Of a DNA stretch of 64,000 bases, positions 53,201 through 60,257 are shown piece after piece (the first letter of the stretch is position 1; every line of letters begins with the position of its first letter). The notes below the pieces were generated by a model, which made no database searches, was not told the DNA's origin, and was given only the letters and a program-made list of their open reading frames with translations. The DNA comes from Bdellovibrio svalbardensis (GTDB lineage Bacteria > Bdellovibrionota > Bdellovibrionia > Bdellovibrionales > Bdellovibrionaceae). Position numbers and translations under genes: made by a program. The DNA lies in contig NZ_JANRMI010000002.1 of assembly GCF_029531655.1 (NCBI RefSeq), positions 62,001-126,000 on the forward strand. The letters are read 5' to 3'.

Positions 53201-54342
53201 TCTCTGCTGCAGGTCAAGGAAGAATCTATTTTGATTCAACATCGAATACTTACAAAGTTTCTCAAAATGGTGGAGCGTATGTGGATTTGATTAGTACTGC
53301 CACAGGAGATTTCAAAGCAGATGGTTCCGTCAGCATGACCGGTCCATTGAAGGCCTCTACAGGATCTGCGGCGGCGCCATCGCTTACCTTTAGTTCAGAT
53401 CCTAATACCGGCTTTTACTCAGGTGGTGCTGGACTGCTAGAGATGACTACGACTGGAGTTCAAAGATTCGAAGTGAGCAGTGTGGGTCTTATTTCTCCAA
53501 ACGCAAATGGTCCTAAATTGACTTCCACCGCTGGAACGGCGGCAGTACCAGCCTTTGCATTCAATGGAAATACCAATTCAGGAATGTGGTCGCCTGGTTC
53601 AAATGCATTGGCATTCTCTTCAAATGGTTCAGAACGTATGAGAATTGATTCGAGTGGCAACGTTGGGATTGGCACTACTTCTCCAAGTTACAGTCTCGAT
53701 GTGCAAAAAGATCAGAATGCTGCGACCTCACTTTACGTTCGTAACTGGGTAAGCAGTGGTGGTTCCGCTGCTTCTACTGTCGCAGTTTCAACTTTTGACG
53801 TTGGTGGTGGTCTATGGGCCTTTCCTTCGTTTGGTACTAACGCCGACCTCCAAAAGCGCAACAAAGTCGTATTGGAAGCATCAACTGGTAACGGCGTTTT
53901 GATCACAGCAGGTTCGGCAACAGGTACTGTCGGATTGCGAACAATAGCAAGTACGTCACCGTCATTGTTGGTAGATACAACTGGCAACGTCGGTATCGGC
54001 ACGACCGCACCTAACAGCAGACTGGAAGTCGCCGGTGGTTCTCTGACAACGGCTTACTCTGTGATCGCTTCTTTAACTGTCGACTTTTCTACCGCAAATA
54101 CTATTGCTACAACGGCGGCAGCAGGCACCTTGGTTTTAAATAATATGCGCGACGGAACAAGTTATACTTTGATTGTGCAAAATACAGGTAGCTATACGTT
54201 GTCGGGATCAAGTGTCTCTACCTGGCGTTGTGCTCCGACTTGTCCTAGTGCGGTTGTTTCAAATAGTTCGGGGCATGTTCTGATTACAGTTTTGAAGGCT
54301 GGCACGACAGCTTACGTGAGCTATATCACTGATATGCAGTAA
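44251..54342 (+). CDS. Giant repetitive fibre protein, mosaic-adhesive-trimer-like
   Basis: A 3363-residue exported protein with a signal peptide (LLLITSILMGLSSAQA). Residues about 20-165 form a beta-rich N-terminal domain with a SPGGCLLYSEN phrase and paired cysteines. The rest is phage-tail-fibre-like: repeats such as YKVTTDAQGRVSSG, LTGDVTAMGPGSAAATIA, and GNVGIGTTSPSYSLDV recur throughout. This layout matches the mosaic adhesive trimer proteins reported in Bdellovibrio bacteriovorus, trimeric surface fibres that recognise prey; the assignment here is by architecture. The last about 95 residues (from VIASLTVDFSTANTIATT) look like a distinct beta tip with a CAPTC pair. ATG 44251 follows TTG 44248. 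The lipoprotein precedes it and the RCC1 protein follows. Confidence 0.85.
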   Translation: MMKLLLITSILMGLSSAQANPVGIHLSGHISNSATGTSLTSANVDFVIKVLSPGGCLLYSENHLGKNLSLTAGNFDIDIGTGTTAYNVYDSVTPQSTDSVVKVFDKAAPSLSGLTNVDAGGCPGGAYTPAANDLRQVRIEFDAHDGYGVQIIQPYHRVTNIPFALLAEKSSDSASLQGKVPSDFVLNSDVATVVPANETDPSVKAFAKANLPSCNVGEVLKASGGVLSCVSAGGAVALATTTSTGIVQAGSGLAIDGAGVLSTDNAAIKSGLGLGIMDVSGLQTALNDRVLYSQMPTCTAGQTWTFVSPVGGFVCTSTSITASQVSDFSAAVDARIAADATKLPLSGGTMTGAIDMNGQNLTLTGYITMNPSKSLHLSNNAVDPVGLTPADKGKIWFNSTSNEMKYWDGTQAKVIGTAGAGLQSMNGLSDNAQTFALGTSGTDFNINSASGVHTFNLPSASALNRGLLTAADYTTFSNKLSAVSGSTLPSAQIWVGNAGGNAAAVSLSGDVTIDIAGVTTLKNTGAAGTYYKVTTDAQGRVSSGVSTLAVSDVTNLQTDLDAKVPYAQLATCTDNQTLKFISPVGGFTCVNIAITASQVTDFSTAVDARIAADTTKLPVAGGTMTGTLNMGAQDITNAGNLSLASNKNLQLGSYAADPSTAGWGATEKGRTWFNTTSNQIKYWDGAAVQALGISGAGLTSFNGQVGSTQTLAVPGTTGAAPNWSSAGNAHTLNIPMASSVGTTAGLLSKTDYDSFAGKQAAGNYVTDLTGDVTAMGPGSAAATIAVGAVNSSKILDGTILGADMNFTGVNNATSGIVVVDSAGKFNNFTCATAGHVATWTATGWTCQAPATSGTVTSVGTGTGLTGGTITGSGTISLANTAVTAGSYGSATQVGTFTVDAQGRLTAAGNVTVTPAWSSITGTPTTLSGYGITDAQSSTLADGKILVGNASNVATAQTMSGDATLSNAGALTLASSGVTAGTYSKVTVDAKGRVTVGTSIASGDVTTALGYTPLNKAGDVMTGNFGLNGVTSDPGGLVAGDRGKMWYRTDTNEVKYWNGTSAVALGVSGAGLTSLNGQNGSTQTFAVGTTGAAPAWSSSSNTHTLNIPLASSAGTTAGLLSKTDYDSFVAKQPAGNYVTALTGDVTAAGPGSAAATIAANAVTTGKILDGTILGADLNFTGVNTATSGIAIVDSTGKFNNFACGTAGHVATWTVTGWACQAPATSGTVTNVATGTGLTGGPITGTGTISLANTTVTAASYGSATQVGTFTVDAQGRLTAASNVTVTPAWTSITGKPTTLAGYGITDAQSSTLTNGKVFIGNGSNVAAEQTVSGDATISNTGALTLASSGVTAGTYSKVTVDTKGRVTVGANIASGDVTTALGFTPLNKAGDVMSGLLGLNGVATDPGGLVAGDKGKMWYRTDTNEIKYWNGSTAVALGVSGAGLTSLGGQTGSAQTFAIGTAGAAPAWSSGSNVHTLNIPLASSAGTTAGLLSKTDYDSFVAKQPAGNYLTDLTGDITATGPGSAAATIAANAVTTAKINNLAVTDAKINDVSVNKITSGSGKYFTYAPNNMACTNGQTLSKTANGWECANASAGTVTSIIAGTGLTGGTITSTGTIGLGTELTGVNGLATTGFVQRTGAGAYSTVIGNTVASNNTVVQRDGSGVSGFYGVGIQGSTSGTATIQAPTSFTNYTLTLPTTAGTANQVLQTNGSGVLSWVAQSAGADNLGNHTATQNIQLGANWLSGDGGNEGIRVDATGNVGINAATPGAPLDIQNVGAADRIRISTNVAGNYNAIGNYNTNEMYIQPYSVTRILRGYLYTAGNQKMTTTDTAILVDNNNVSLAVDKGSVGIGTSTPAAPLDVIGAATTSNSYVRVMSLTDTTAMATDVGGSISFLGKYTSGGASTDLAGIKAGKTNATTGDYSGYLSLWTRNNGSTPAERIRIDNTGKVGIGTVTPSIKLDVAGAVRVGTDATACAAGIAGAIRYNAGNVEYCNGTAWTAFAASGAGITSLNGLTGATQTFATGTSGADFNINSTSTTHTFNFPNASGANRGLLTSGDWNTFNSKLGTGSAFSGDVSGTSTTMSVDKIKGTAVSGTAPTDTQFLVYNNGATQYAPVSMSGDATMANTGAVTLKSTGTAGTYTKVTTDAQGRVTSGTTLVATDIPGLDWAKITSGKPTTLIGYGITDGVQNTGGTPSMQTGLFASRPAFGTAGRIYISSDTNTIYRDTGSAWVAIGDGAGAGTVTSITAGTGLTGGTITSTGTIGLGTELTGLNGLSTTGFVKRTGAGTYTTAAASLTADVSGVLPIANGGTNSSTALTNNQLMYSGAGAIKELGVMNDGQIVVGKTSNAPQIVTMSGDVTVSNTGVTTVGKVNGTTVTGVGLATNNILQNTGAAITANNVLVSNGTATGVTALTSPASGVLTSSGTVPAWSTSLPATMGGTGQTSFAIGDLLYASTTTAMSRLPAATSGYVLTSNGAGTAPSWQAVSGVIAGLTAGRVTLSTAANSVGDSPNFTFNSSSGALAIGGTTPAFTSAGALTVQGAAGSATTVGNSGTTSSLVLQSGSGGISLAGNTSVSGSNTFATGTGAVSLNGATTVAANQNLTMASGTGVYTQTFTGTTTDAASIIANALTTGTALNLTSSSASLNSTDGLLYVANTGASTSGMVARIQSNSTAGTGLTVLANGNVGAGTAAPTSVLDINGAETMRGMAAPGLSAAGQGRIYFDSTANKYKVSQNGGAYADLVPAAGGGALSSITPATTTNTIDNLNFGQIWNWSSATTQSPMSISANALTTGSLMSLTTSNATVNSTNGLLYVANTGASTSGTVARIQSNSTAGTGLTVLANGNVGIGNASPTWLLDVNGAARLKDTLTQEGVSSASGDLNYHQLLMDTHNYNINPKSGIAFGGYYNAVPSTTFFSGINGGKENGTSGNTAGYLALVTQPNAGSPTERLRISSTGYVGIGTTAPSSVLDVNGAVTVRGMVAPAVSAAGQGRIYFDSTSNTYKVSQNGGAYVDLISTATGDFKADGSVSMTGPLKASTGSAAAPSLTFSSDPNTGFYSGGAGLLEMTTTGVQRFEVSSVGLISPNANGPKLTSTAGTAAVPAFAFNGNTNSGMWSPGSNALAFSSNGSERMRIDSSGNVGIGTTSPSYSLDVQKDQNAATSLYVRNWVSSGGSAASTVAVSTFDVGGGLWAFPSFGTNADLQKRNKVVLEASTGNGVLITAGSATGTVGLRTIASTSPSLLVDTTGNVGIGTTAPNSRLEVAGGSLTTAYSVIASLTVDFSTANTIATTAAAGTLVLNNMRDGTSYTLIVQNTGSYTLSGSSVSTWRCAPTCPSAVVSNSSGHVLITVLKAGTTAYVSYITDMQ
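46321..48850 (+). repeat. Tandem 1.12-kb repeat within the fibre gene
   Basis: Three successive units begin at 46321, 47440 and 48556, spaced 1119 and 1116 bases apart (373 and 372 codons); the third diverges after about 290 bases. Each begins near the sequence GVSGAGLTSLNGQ and continues through SKTDYDSFVAKQPAGNY and GDVTAAGPGSAAATIAANAV to the next unit. The units keep the reading frame, so their number can change without a frameshift. Confidence 0.85.
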
Positions 54343-54362
54343 AAATATTGGGAAAATATAAA

Positions 54363-57026
54363 ATGCAGATAGGAATTTATATTTTAATTTCAACTCTTTG
54401 GGGAACTCTTAATGCATTAGCTGGTGGAGTACTTCCTGCGGCTATGTGGAATCAGCAGAAATCGCTCAAGGTGAAGCAAGTGTCAGTCGGCTCTAATCAT
54501 GTCTGCACCCTGTTGGAAAATTCCAAAGTGAAGTGCTGGGGATATAATGCCAATGGCCAGCTTGGATTGGAAAATCTAATATACAAAGGTGACGGAGCGG
54601 GGGAAATGGGCGACAGTCTTGCCTTCGTTAATTTGGGAACAGGTCGCAGCGCTGTTCAGATCGCAGGAGGTGGGATGCATACCTGCGCTCTATTGGATAA
54701 TTCAACAGTTAAGTGTTGGGGAGAAGGCAGCAGTGGTCAGCTTGGTCAAGGGAATGGGAACTCGCTAGGTTGGGGGGGCGGTCAAATGGGTGATAGCTTG
54801 CCAGCTATCAACTTAGGTACCGGGCGCAGCGCTGTGCAGATCACGGCAGGCTATTCGCATGCTTGTGCTTTGTTGGATAATTCGACGGTGAAGTGTTGGG
54901 GCGAAGGCAGCAGTGGTCAGCTTGGGATTGGCAGTACCGCAAAAATGGGTGATGGAGCTGGTGAGATGGGTGATAGCTTGCCAGCTATCAACTTAGGTAC
55001 TGGTCGCCGTGCCGTACAGATCTCGGCAGGCTATTCGCATACTTGTGCTTTGTTGGATAATTCGACGGTGAAGTGTTGGGGAAATAACGGCTTTGGACAG
55101 CTTGGCCAGGGAAGTACAACAAATTTGGGCGATGGCGCTGGCGAGATGGGTGATAGCTTGCCAGCTATCAATTTAGGTACCGGTCGCAGCGCTGTGCGGA
55201 TCATAGCAGGTTACTATCATACTTGCGCTTTGTTGGACGATTCGACTGTGAAGTGCTGGGGCTATAACAGCACCGGCCATCTTGGGCAGGGCAGTACTTC
55301 AACTTTAGGTGACGGTGCTGGAGAGATGGGAGATAGCTTGCCAGCGATTAGTTTAGGCACTGGTAGAAAAGCTGTGCAGGTGGCGTTAGGTAATCAACAC
55401 ACCTGTGCTCTGTTGGATAATTCGACGGTGAAGTGTTGGGGAGACAACTCCTTTGGTCAACTTGGTCAGGGGAATTCTACGACATTAGGTGATGGCGCTG
55501 GTGAAATGGGCGATAGCTTGCCTGTGATTAATTTGGGAACTGGTCGTGCAGCCGTACAAATATCTTCCAGTGGAAATCACGTTTGTGCTCTATTGGATAA
55601 TTCAACAGTTAAGTGTTGGGGGAGCAATAATTATGGTCAGCTTGGCCAAGGGCATACTGCTAATTTGGGTGATGGCGCTGGTGAGATGGGCGATAGTTTG
55701 CAAACAATAAAACTTGGTATGGCAACATCACGACTGGCGAAAGTATTCGGTGGGAAATTTTCAAAAGTCAGTCAATTGGTGAGTGGTCCTTTTAGTGTTT
55801 GTGCAATTTTGGAAAATTCTAAATTGAAGTGTTGGGGGCGAAATGACTTTGGCCAACTTGGTCAAGGCAATACATTGAATTTGGGTGATAGTGCTGGTGA
55901 GACAGGAGATAGCCTGCCCTATGTTGATTTAGGTACCGGTCGCACCGCCGTGCAGGTCGCAGTGGGCGACTCTCACACTTGCGCCATTTTAGATAATGCT
56001 GCTGTGAAGTGTTGGGGGAAAAACAACTATGGCCAACTTGGCCAGGGAAATACGAACAACTTGGGTGATGGCGCTGGCGAGATGGGCGACAGTTTGCCAA
56101 CTATTGATTTGGGAACAGGTCGCAGTGCTAAACAGATTGGTGTTGGTCTCGAATATTCATGTGCTTTGTTGGACAATTCAACCGTGAAGTGTTGGGGAGT
56201 GAATTTTTTAGGCCAACTCGGGCAGGGCCATACCAATAATCTAGGTGATGGGGTCGGCGAGATGGGGGACAGTTTAGCGGCGATAAATTTTGGAACCGGT
56301 CGTAGTGTTGTGCAATTGGCAGTCGGGTCACAGTTCAGTTGTGTCATTTTAGATAATGGTGCTCTCAAGTGTTGGGGGGTAAACTCATCGGGCCAACTTG
56401 GATTAGGTACATCGCAAACGATGGGAGATGGTCCTGGCGAAATGGGCGACAGTTTGCCTGTCGTTAATTTGGGAACGGGTCGTAGCGCCGTGCAGGTTTC
56501 CTTGGGAGGAGCAGATGGTTGTGCGCTATTAGATAACTCAACGGTAAAATGTTGGGGATATAACTTTGATGGAGAGCTTGGTCAGGGCCATACCAATAAT
56601 CTAGGCGATGGGGCTGGTGAGATGGGAGATAGTTTGCCAGCTATTAATTTGGGTACGGGGCGTAGCGCTGTGCAAATCGCTAGTGGTGGCTATTTGAGTT
56701 GTGCATTGTTGGATAATTCAACGATGAAATGCTGGGGCAGTAACGCTGCGGGAGGCCTTGGGCAGGAGAGTACAGCAAATTTGGGCGATGGTGCCGGAGA
56801 GATGGGAGATAGTTTGCCCGCGATTAGTTTAGGAACCGGTCGCAGCGCTATATCAATTTCGGCCGGAAGCTATCATGCTTGCGCTGTGCTGGATAATGCG
56901 ACAGTGAAATGTTGGGGGCAGAATGGATACGGCCAAATGGGTCAGGGCAACACTACAGTCAGGGGAGATCAGGCTGGAGAGATGGGTGACAATTTGTCGA
57001 TCGTAAACCTTGGGACAAGTAAGTAG
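54363..57026 (+). CDS. Exported RCC1-repeat double beta-propeller
   Basis: An 887-residue exported protein with a signal peptide (IYILISTLWGTLNALA). It consists of 14 RCC1-like repeats of about 58 residues with the pattern CALLDNSTVKCWG...GQLGQG...GDGAGEMGDSL...LGTGR. A longer linker (SRLAKVFGGKFSKVSQL) after repeat 7 divides it into two sets of seven, each expected to close as a seven-bladed propeller. Every repeat has two cysteines ten residues apart, so each blade probably holds a disulfide. ATG 54363 gives the signal peptide; TTG 54348 is an alternative. It follows the fibre gene by about 20 bases. RCC1 propellers bind partners; a role in surface display or binding is inferred. Confidence 0.85.
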   Translation: MQIGIYILISTLWGTLNALAGGVLPAAMWNQQKSLKVKQVSVGSNHVCTLLENSKVKCWGYNANGQLGLENLIYKGDGAGEMGDSLAFVNLGTGRSAVQIAGGGMHTCALLDNSTVKCWGEGSSGQLGQGNGNSLGWGGGQMGDSLPAINLGTGRSAVQITAGYSHACALLDNSTVKCWGEGSSGQLGIGSTAKMGDGAGEMGDSLPAINLGTGRRAVQISAGYSHTCALLDNSTVKCWGNNGFGQLGQGSTTNLGDGAGEMGDSLPAINLGTGRSAVRIIAGYYHTCALLDDSTVKCWGYNSTGHLGQGSTSTLGDGAGEMGDSLPAISLGTGRKAVQVALGNQHTCALLDNSTVKCWGDNSFGQLGQGNSTTLGDGAGEMGDSLPVINLGTGRAAVQISSSGNHVCALLDNSTVKCWGSNNYGQLGQGHTANLGDGAGEMGDSLQTIKLGMATSRLAKVFGGKFSKVSQLVSGPFSVCAILENSKLKCWGRNDFGQLGQGNTLNLGDSAGETGDSLPYVDLGTGRTAVQVAVGDSHTCAILDNAAVKCWGKNNYGQLGQGNTNNLGDGAGEMGDSLPTIDLGTGRSAKQIGVGLEYSCALLDNSTVKCWGVNFLGQLGQGHTNNLGDGVGEMGDSLAAINFGTGRSVVQLAVGSQFSCVILDNGALKCWGVNSSGQLGLGTSQTMGDGPGEMGDSLPVVNLGTGRSAVQVSLGGADGCALLDNSTVKCWGYNFDGELGQGHTNNLGDGAGEMGDSLPAINLGTGRSAVQIASGGYLSCALLDNSTMKCWGSNAAGGLGQESTANLGDGAGEMGDSLPAISLGTGRSAISISAGSYHACAVLDNATVKCWGQNGYGQMGQGNTTVRGDQAGEMGDNLSIVNLGTSK

Positions 57027-57087
57027 TCTCAGGTTTGATGCTGTTTACGCTATCTTTAATTTTTTTGAAGCCACAATAGTTGAGGAT

Positions 57088-57113
57088 CCGGTTGTTAAAA
57101 ACCGGGAATTTTT
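57088..57113 (+). terminator. Terminator after the RCC1 gene
   Basis: CCGGTT (57088-57093) pairs with AACCGG (57100-57105) over a 6-base loop and is followed by GAATTTTT. It ends the fibre cassette transcript about 60 bases after the RCC1 stop. Confidence 0.6.
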
Positions 57114-57240
57114 CACCGTATCAGCGCAAATTTTTAGATGATGTGTTCGCGGAAATTTCAGCAGAGCTTTCGCGACGCCGGGGAGCCTTCTGGTTCGCGT
57201 GGCAGATAAAGGTTAATCCCTATTTCCATGGCAAACATCA

Positions 57241-59223
57241 TTATATCTTTTTTAAGTCAAACTTACGCAGCATTTCGTCAGCCCAGGCTTGAGGCAGCGC
57301 CAAAATATTTTTCGTGATGATTCCCGGGTAAATATTAAGAGAATTTTTGTTGAAGTTATCGGTGTTAAACAGAGGTGGGAAATGCTGATAAAGGATGTAT
57401 CCCCAAGATCGCAGAAGGTTTTCTAAATCCGGAGCTATATCCGTTCTGTCATTTTCAACATACAAAACAGGCTTTAAACGACGAATGGTTTTTTCTGCCC
57501 CGAACAAAGCCTCCAGCTCCATGCCTTCAATGTCGAGCTTCATGAAATCCAAGCGATCCAGCTCGAGCGAATCCAGAGTTACCATTTGTATCGTTTGATG
57601 GGGATCTTCTGAAGATTGGTCTAGCTTCAATTCCAATGCGCCAAAGTTGCCAAGGCGAGAATATTCCGGCGTTTCGATCTTGCGAGAACTGTTCTTCTGC
57701 GCGAGACCTTCTTTTCGAACTTCAACTTGAGTAAGATTTTGTAGAAAACAGTTCTGGCGATTTATGGTCCACAAGAATTCCTGAGGTTCATAGCAGATCA
57801 CTTTGCCCTTGGGACCGACAAGATTTCCGAAGGCAACGCTGTGGGCGCCCAAGTGCGCGCCAGCTTCAACAACAACCATTCCTGGCTTGATCAGTTCGGA
57901 AAATAAAATAACTTCCGCTTGCGAATATTCACCATATTCTTTGAGTGCGCGGCCAACGAAAAAATCTGTAACAACGGTTAGAAAAGGACCTTGTCGCGTC
58001 TGCACCAGATCAATCACACCACCTGTGGATGAAATATTATTGGGATGATAGATGGCATCACTTTTTATTCGTTGGTCTTTAGGCCATTCTTCGTTTTTAA
58101 GGAACTGCAAAGAACGTGTGATTGTTTCCTGCCATTGGCCCCACTGCGTCTGATGTAAAATTCGCATTGAGTTATACCAAGAGGAAATTTGTGGTTGAGT
58201 TGTGTCTGGCTCGCATGAAAAGGTAAACCAGCCCATGACTCGATTGAGTAAAAGCACGGGGACTCCAAGAGCCCCAGCTAGATGCGCAGGTCCTGAGTCG
58301 ACAGAAATCACCAAATCCATGTTCATTAAAAAACCCGCCAAATCTTCAGGTCCACGAATATAAGAGCTTAGATTTTTGAGTCGGGAATCTTTAAGTCCGT
58401 TGTGACTGTGCTCTGGATACACGGTGAAAAATTCGAACTGATCGCTTGAATCCAGCAAACCTTTTATGACATCTGCGGGGACACTCCTGAGATAGTCTTC
58501 CGCAAATTTGGTGTTTCCTTGCCAAGCTAAAGCGACCTTTTTCTTGGATGATGAAGTTAATGACTTCCAGGATTCAACAAAGGGATTTAGCACCTGTAAA
58601 AAAGGACTTCCATCAATCTCAGACAATGGCAAATTTAAAACCCGTGGGCAGCTAAGTGAAGGCAGCCAAAAGTCAAAGTCGACTTGATCCACACCCTTGA
58701 TTTCCACCAAGGCACTGACGCCGCGTAAAGATCGCAGCAGCGGAAATATTTCCTCTGGAGCTGCCAAAATAACTTTTGCGCCTAAAGTCTCAAAGTAGGG
58801 GGCAAAACGAGAGAAACATATAATGTCCCCCAGGCCACCTTCGCAGGCGATGAGCAGGGTCTTTCCCCAGAGTGATTCTCCGGACCATAGAGGCTTCTTC
58901 TTTGTAACGAGTTCCCCACCGAAGTGACCAGAGCCTCTGATGCTGTCAAAGAAAGCCAATCCTTCTTGCCATTTTCCAAGGGCAATAGAGAGTCTGGCAC
59001 GGTAAAAGCGAAGGTTTACGTTTTCCGGCTGATGCGTCTGCAATGCCGTCACTAAGTTGTAGGCTTCCTGATATTTTTGCTGATGGGACTTTAAAATCAT
59101 CCACAAATAAGCTGTATTAAAATCGCATGATTCCAAAGGGAATTGGTTTAAAATCTCTTCAGCCTCAATGAGTTGAGTTGCTGCAAGAAGGCCAACGATT
59201 TTGTCACTTAGCTGAGAGTCCAT
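57241..59223 (-). CDS. TPR - GT9-like glycosyltransferase - FkbM methyltransferase fusion
   Basis: A 660-residue cytoplasmic protein with three parts. Residues about 5-100 form helical TPR-like repeats (FNTAYLWMILKSHQQKYQEA). Residues about 118-375 resemble heptosyltransferase-type GT9 enzymes: EGGLGDIICFSRFAPY around 128, then ISVDSGPAHLAGALGVPVLL around 306. Residues about 445-610 form an FkbM-type methyltransferase with the SAM motif VVEAGAHLGAHSVAFG and the MKLDIEGMELEAL block. Such multi-domain proteins decorate surface glycans. Its start lacks a strong ribosome site. It is followed downstream in transcription by nothing on the same strand within 180 bases; a second FkbM gene lies upstream on the same strand. 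Confidence 0.85.
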   Translation of the reverse strand: MDSQLSDKIVGLLAATQLIEAEEILNQFPLESCDFNTAYLWMILKSHQQKYQEAYNLVTALQTHQPENVNLRFYRARLSIALGKWQEGLAFFDSIRGSGHFGGELVTKKKPLWSGESLWGKTLLIACEGGLGDIICFSRFAPYFETLGAKVILAAPEEIFPLLRSLRGVSALVEIKGVDQVDFDFWLPSLSCPRVLNLPLSEIDGSPFLQVLNPFVESWKSLTSSSKKKVALAWQGNTKFAEDYLRSVPADVIKGLLDSSDQFEFFTVYPEHSHNGLKDSRLKNLSSYIRGPEDLAGFLMNMDLVISVDSGPAHLAGALGVPVLLLNRVMGWFTFSCEPDTTQPQISSWYNSMRILHQTQWGQWQETITRSLQFLKNEEWPKDQRIKSDAIYHPNNISSTGGVIDLVQTRQGPFLTVVTDFFVGRALKEYGEYSQAEVILFSELIKPGMVVVEAGAHLGAHSVAFGNLVGPKGKVICYEPQEFLWTINRQNCFLQNLTQVEVRKEGLAQKNSSRKIETPEYSRLGNFGALELKLDQSSEDPHQTIQMVTLDSLELDRLDFMKLDIEGMELEALFGAEKTIRRLKPVLYVENDRTDIAPDLENLLRSWGYILYQHFPPLFNTDNFNKNSLNIYPGIITKNILALPQAWADEMLRKFDLKKI

Positions 59224-59282
59224 GCTAAGAATTTAAACAAATCTTAGTTCGTGCTGGCAATCTATTCCTTCGGGAAAGGATA

Positions 59283-60110
59283 TTAAATAAGCATCCCTTG
59301 TTGTTTCAAGGCTTCAATGTGTTCAAGATTAAGCAATAGGAGGTCAACTCCAGTGCCACGTTCCATAAGAATTTTGGTGGCGGACAGAAGATTTTCAATG
59401 CTGACGAAATCAAGAAGTCTATTTCTAGGTCGCTGAAGATCTTCGACAATTTGAAAGGGAAAGTAGGAATTCTTCTCAATAAAGGCGAAAATTTCAAACA
59501 CCGAATCACCAGCGGCGGATATGTGGCGGGGAGAGTATTCCACCATGATCGCTGGCTTAAATTTTTGAATGGTCTCTTTCAGACCTTCCAGTATTTTGCA
59601 TTCACTTCCCTGAGCGTCGATTTTAATAAAATCAAGTTTTGTGAAACCAGTTTCTTGGCTGACTAGTTCATCCCCGGTTAAAACTTCAACTTCGACCAAG
59701 GGTCTTTTGTCTAACAGACTTTGTGGATCCAAAATATGATCGCCAAAATTTCCCCCGGATAGAGACAAACTTCCGTGGCCCTTGTAATTGGAAAGGGCCG
59801 CCCGCACACACTTCACCTGTTTGAGTTCATTGAGGGTGATATTTCTACTCAGAAGCTGGAAGTTCTTCATCTCAGGTTCCACAGCCAAGATCAGACCCTC
59901 GGTCAGATATTTTCCCATGGCGACGGTGTGCCAGCCTAAGTTTGAACCAACCTCAAGCATTGTAGAATGAGGTTTTAAGAGTTGGCGAAATACAACGAGG
60001 TCGTTGAGTGAATAAAATCCTTTTTCTCGAATGATCTCTGAGAGGATTTCATCTTGATCGTGTAGTAGAAGCTGAAAATTTTCGCCCGGAAAGATTTCAA
60101 ATGAATGCAT
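59283..60110 (-). CDS. FkbM-family methyltransferase
   Basis: A 275-residue cytoplasmic SAM-dependent methyltransferase. The SAM-binding motif is TMLEVGSNLGWHTVAMGKYL around residue 50, followed by the FkbM-typical DFIKIDAQGSECKILEG around 160. ATG 60110 is chosen because the frame upstream reads as non-coding; the ribosome site is weak. It lies 59 bases upstream of the fusion gene, on the same strand, so the two probably share a transcript and act in the same glycan-modifying pathway. The substrate is unknown; sugar O-methylation is the usual FkbM role. Confidence 0.85.
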   Translation of the reverse strand: MHSFEIFPGENFQLLLHDQDEILSEIIREKGFYSLNDLVVFRQLLKPHSTMLEVGSNLGWHTVAMGKYLTEGLILAVEPEMKNFQLLSRNITLNELKQVKCVRAALSNYKGHGSLSLSGGNFGDHILDPQSLLDKRPLVEVEVLTGDELVSQETGFTKLDFIKIDAQGSECKILEGLKETIQKFKPAIMVEYSPRHISAAGDSVFEIFAFIEKNSYFPFQIVEDLQRPRNRLLDFVSIENLLSATKILMERGTGVDLLLLNLEHIEALKQQGMLI

Positions 60111-60211
60111 GGCTGATCTTAGGATGAACAGAGTTTTGGTACAAGAATGAATAGTGGATTGAGTTGGTATTCTGATTGGAGAGGGTTTCGTTTGACGGAG
60201 CAAAGGGGAAT

Positions 60212-60242
60212 AGTCAGGCCAGAAGCAGTCGGCCTGACTTTA
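60212..60242 (-). terminator. Terminator after the 60258 secreted gene
   Basis: AGTCAGGCC (60212-60220) pairs perfectly with GGCCTGACT (60231-60239) over a 10-base loop. It lies 16 bases beyond the minus-strand stop at 60258. Confidence 0.65.
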
Positions 60243-60257
60243 ATAGACTTCAATCGA

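Noticed and set aside
44702-54002. Many minus-strand frames opposite the fibre gene
   Set aside because: They are produced by the repeat sequence of the fibre and are Pro/Val-rich without start signals.
57080-57292. A 70-codon plus-strand frame (TTG start) after the RCC1 gene with protein-like composition
   Set aside because: It begins inside a terminator-like hairpin, has no ribosome site or ATG, and its last 52 bases overlap the opposite-strand fusion gene. It could be a gene remnant, but nothing supports expression.
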